Positions 61,198-64,000 of a DNA stretch of 64,000 nucleotides are shown here, piece by piece. Both the position numbers and the translations under genes were made by a program. Numbering within the stretch: position 1 is the first letter of the stretch; each line of letters opens with the position of its first letter. Location of the stretch: positions 62,001-126,000 of the forward strand of contig PDPH01000047.1 in NCBI GenBank assembly GCA_002747435.1, in the 5' to 3' direction. The DNA is from Pseudomonadota bacterium. GTDB lineage: Bacteria; Pseudomonadota; Gammaproteobacteria; Thiotrichales; Thiotrichaceae. The notes below the pieces were generated by a model. That model ran no database searches. It saw only the letters and a list, made by a program, of their open reading frames with translations, and was not told the DNA's origin.

Positions 61198-63903
61198 TCA
61201 ACTCAGCTTTCCATGACAATGCTTGTATTTTTTACCTGAACCACAAGGACAAGGATCATTACGCCCTACTTTATCACCTTCACGGCGAATGGGCTGCTGC
61301 TCAGGCGTCACCGCTTCGACTACTTCGTCATCATCTGCAAAAGCACTGGATGCGCTAGGGTGTGAAAATTCCATAGCTTGAGCTTGATGCTCTGGCACAG
61401 GTGGCGCGGCAGGCTCGCTGATCTGGACACGAGCTAGGAAGGAAATAACATCATGTTTAATATTATCCAACAATTGCTGGAACATTTCGAAAGCTTCGCG
61501 CTTGTATTCCTGCTTGGGATTTTTCTGTGCATAACCACGCAGTCCAATGCTCTGGCGCAAATAATCCATTGCAGCCAAGTGCTCTTTCCAGTGTGAATCT
61601 AGAATATGCAGCATCACATCACGTTCTAAACGACGCATATTGCCAGAACCAATGATGGCTTCTTTTTCTTGTAAGGTTTTATGTACTTCTTCTTGGATGC
61701 GCTCGCGTAAATTCTCTTCGTAAAGACTCTTATCGTCATCTAACCATTGCTGGATCGCTAAGCTTAAATTAAAGTCCGTTTGCAACTGCTGTTCCAGACC
61801 GGACACATCCCATAACTCATCCACGCTATTGGGTGGAATATAGCGACTAATCAGCTCATCAATCACATCGTGACGAATCGAATCAATCGTGTCGTGAATA
61901 TCCTCTGCTTCTAACAAATCAGAACGTTGCTCATAGATCACTTTACGCTGATCATTCGCAACATCATCGTATTCCAACAAATGCTTACGAATATCATAGT
62001 TATGGGCTTCAACCTTACGCTGAGCATTTTCAATCGATTTGGAAACCAAACCCGCCTCAATCGCTTGCCCTTTTTCCATACCCAAACGCTGCATCATTCC
62101 CTTGACACGATCTGATGCAAAAATACGCATCAAATTATCTTCCAGCGATAGATAGAAGCGGGAAGAACCAGGATCACCCTGACGCCCAGCGCGCCCACGC
62201 AACTGATTATCAATACGGCGAGACTCGTGGCGCTCAGTGCCAACAATATGCAGACCACCGGCTGCAACCACAGTATCATGGCGCTTCAACCACATAGATC
62301 GGATCTTGTCTTTAGCTTCTTGGGGCGCATTTTCAGCTAATTGTGACAGCTCTTCATCCAAATTGCCGCCCAATACAATATCTGTACCACGACCCGCCAT
62401 ATTAGTAGCAATAGTGACTGCGCCTGGCCGCCCTGCATTAGCAATAATATGGGCTTCGCGCTCATGTTGTTTAGCATTCAGAATTTCATGCGGTATACGC
62501 ATCTTTTTCAGCTTGCCTGACACTAATTCAGACGTTTCAATCGAGGCTGTACCCACCAACACAGGTTGTCCCTTTTCTGTGCATTGCTTAATATCCTCCA
62601 AAATAGCATCAAACTTTTCCTCGGCTGTAAGATAAACCAAATCGTTAGCATCATCACGAATCATGGGACGATGAGTTGGAATAACAACCACCTCAAGCCC
62701 ATAAATTTGTTGTAACTCGAAGGCTTCGGTATCTGCCGTACCCGTCATACCAGAAAGTTTTTCGTACAGACGGAAATAATTCTGGAAAGTAATGGACGCC
62801 AAAGTCTGGTTTTCTGCTTGTATCTCAACCTTCTCCTTCGCTTCAATGGCTTGATGCAGACCTTCTGACCAACGACGACCTGGCATAGTGCGCCCGGTAA
62901 ACTCGTCAACAATAACGATTTTATTGTCACGCACAATGTAATCTACATTCTTTTGGAACAGGGCATGAGCACGTAACGCCGCATTCAAGTGGTGCAATAT
63001 GGAAATACTAGCAGAATCGTAAAGTCCTTGATCTGCTGGCAATATGCCTGCTTCGCGCAATAATTGCTCCGCACGCTCTTGTCCATTTTCAGACAGAAAA
63101 ACTTGCTTGGCTTTTTCATCGACCCAAAAGTCCCCTTCTTCACTATCTTCTTCCGCTTGGCGTACGAGCTTAGGTATCAGGTCATTCAAAGCATGGTAAA
63201 GATCGGAAGCATCCTGACTAGGGCCGGAAATAATCAGCGGTGTACGCGCTTCATCAATTAAGATGGAGTCAACTTCGTCGACAATCGCATAAGACAAAGG
63301 ACGCTGGACCCTTTCATCTTTGGAAAAAGCCATATTGTCACGCAGATAATCGAAGCCAAACTCATTATTGGTCCCATAAGTAATATCCGCTGCGTAAGCT
63401 TGACGGCGTTGCTCTTGGTTCAGACCATTAATAATAACCCCAGTCGACAAACCCAAAAAACCATACAAGCTTGACATCCAATTTGCATCACGCTGTGCTA
63501 GGTAATCGTTCACAGTAATAACATGCACCCCTTTACCTGACAACGCATTTAGGTAAGCGGCCAAAGTCGCTACTAATGTTTTGCCCTCGCCGGTACGCAT
63601 TTCAGCAATTTTGCCATTGTGCAACACCATACCGCCAATCATTTGCACATCGTAATGGCGCATACCCAGAATACGCTGGCTAGCCTCACGCACGACAGCA
63701 AAAGCTTCCGCCTGAATATCATCCAGCGTACTGCCATTTTTCAAACGTTCCTGAAATTCGAGCGTTTTAGCCTTTAGTGCATCATCAGTGAGTTTGGAGT
63801 ACTCGTCTTCCAAAGCATTAATAGTCTTAACAATTTTAAAATAAGCCTTGACCAGCCGATCATTGCGGCTTCCAAATATCTTTTTGGCGACAGAACCCAG
63901 CAT
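61198..63903 (-). CDS. secA: protein translocase ATPase SecA
   Basis: 901 residues, near the E. coli length. SecA drives preproteins through SecYEG. It begins [20 protein letters not shown], has Walker [14 protein letters not shown] near 105, the DEAD-like [20 protein letters not shown] near 210, the ATPase motif [15 protein letters not shown] near 505, and ends in the zinc-binding [17 protein letters not shown] that contacts SecB. It is the first gene of secA-argJ-mutT. In E. coli secM precedes secA; no secM-like gene fits in the 97 bases seen upstream. Confidence 0.98.
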   Translation of the reverse strand: MLGSVAKKIFGSRNDRLVKAYFKIVKTINALEDEYSKLTDDALKAKTLEFQERLKNGSTLDDIQAEAFAVVREASQRILGMRHYDVQMIGGMVLHNGKIAEMRTGEGKTLVATLAAYLNALSGKGVHVITVNDYLAQRDANWMSSLYGFLGLSTGVIINGLNQEQRRQAYAADITYGTNNEFGFDYLRDNMAFSKDERVQRPLSYAIVDEVDSILIDEARTPLIISGPSQDASDLYHALNDLIPKLVRQAEEDSEEGDFWVDEKAKQVFLSENGQERAEQLLREAGILPADQGLYDSASISILHHLNAALRAHALFQKNVDYIVRDNKIVIVDEFTGRTMPGRRWSEGLHQAIEAKEKVEIQAENQTLASITFQNYFRLYEKLSGMTGTADTEAFELQQIYGLEVVVIPTHRPMIRDDANDLVYLTAEEKFDAILEDIKQCTEKGQPVLVGTASIETSELVSGKLKKMRIPHEILNAKQHEREAHIIANAGRPGAVTIATNMAGRGTDIVLGGNLDEELSQLAENAPQEAKDKIRSMWLKRHDTVVAAGGLHIVGTERHESRRIDNQLRGRAGRQGDPGSSRFYLSLEDNLMRIFASDRVKGMMQRLGMEKGQAIEAGLVSKSIENAQRKVEAHNYDIRKHLLEYDDVANDQRKVIYEQRSDLLEAEDIHDTIDSIRHDVIDELISRYIPPNSVDELWDVSGLEQQLQTDFNLSLAIQQWLDDDKSLYEENLRERIQEEVHKTLQEKEAIIGSGNMRRLERDVMLHILDSHWKEHLAAMDYLRQSIGLRGYAQKNPKQEYKREAFEMFQQLLDNIKHDVISFLARVQISEPAAPPVPEHQAQAMEFSHPSASSAFADDDEVVEAVTPEQQPIRREGDKVGRNDPCPCGSGKKYKHCHGKLS

Positions 63904-64000
63904 AGCTTTTATTTTCTCCTAATTCATTAGCCAATGTCTTAACTGATCGACAGTTTTCCGATCGCTATACGAGACGATTGGCACTCCCTTTCACGATTAC

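Overview
The window is 64 kb of gene-dense bacterial chromosome. By eye the base composition is moderate to slightly AT-rich. The gene content is gammaproteobacterial: glnD, pnp-rpsO, yggX, ettA, mnmC, dapC-dapD, clpB, rpoH, hrcA-nadK-recN, ubiX-mpl, rpsP-rimM-trmD-rplS, ffh, ypjD-corB, radA and secA-argJ-mutT. A genome that has both HrcA/CIRCE and RpoH, an argJ between secA and mutT, and many secreted repeat proteins would fit the Thiotrichales (Thiothrix-like filamentous bacteria). That placement is inference, not proof. I saw no rRNA, tRNA, CRISPR array, insertion sequence or prophage.

Layout. 1-7 kb: the 3' part of glnD, pnp with a leader hairpin, rpsO, yggX and two small envelope proteins. 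7-16 kb: a 5'-3' exonuclease, two ABC-F ATPases (YheS-like, EttA) flanking an orphan recC, and a lytic transglycosylase. 16-23 kb: mnmC, small secreted proteins, two paralogous LEA-like lipoproteins (one fused to cytochrome c), and dapC-dapD. 23-31 kb: clpB with a sigma-32 promoter, a SPOR protein, a type VI-type amidase with a candidate immunity lipoprotein, an HNH protein, a 31-residue membrane protein behind two FNR/ANR boxes, and rpoH under a perfect CIRCE element. 30-35 kb: a giant coiled-coil protein and a Cpx-like operon whose periplasmic protein carries a threefold His-rich repeat. 35-47 kb: hrcA, nadK-recN, small envelope proteins, thioredoxin, ubiX-mpl, a GGDEF-EAL protein and rpsP-rimM-trmD-rplS. 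47-52.5 kb: five secreted proteins, all on the minus strand, inserted between ffh and rpsP. 52.7-64 kb: ffh, ypjD-corB-radA, a degenerate DEAD-box protein, a DUF465 protein and secA-argJ-mutT.

How the genes work together. Three themes stand out. (1) Heat shock: rpoH carries the HrcA operator, hrcA itself lies 5 kb away, and clpB has a textbook sigma-32 promoter, so the window holds much of a layered HrcA to RpoH to chaperone circuit. (2) Envelope: mpl, dapC/D, the lytic transglycosylase, SPOR, the DUF1287 and NlpC/P60-like proteins and the lipoproteins all act on or around peptidoglycan. (3) The best candidate for an undescribed system is the 47.3-52.5 kb insertion. Three lipoproteins with unrelated middles share an N-terminal SGCSQQ lipobox, a nearly invariant C-terminal tail (VKAKGTYRGxIxID...QY) and a common 5' leader at a fixed distance from their starts. 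They are interleaved with two predicted secreted papain-fold (NlpC/P60-like) proteins.
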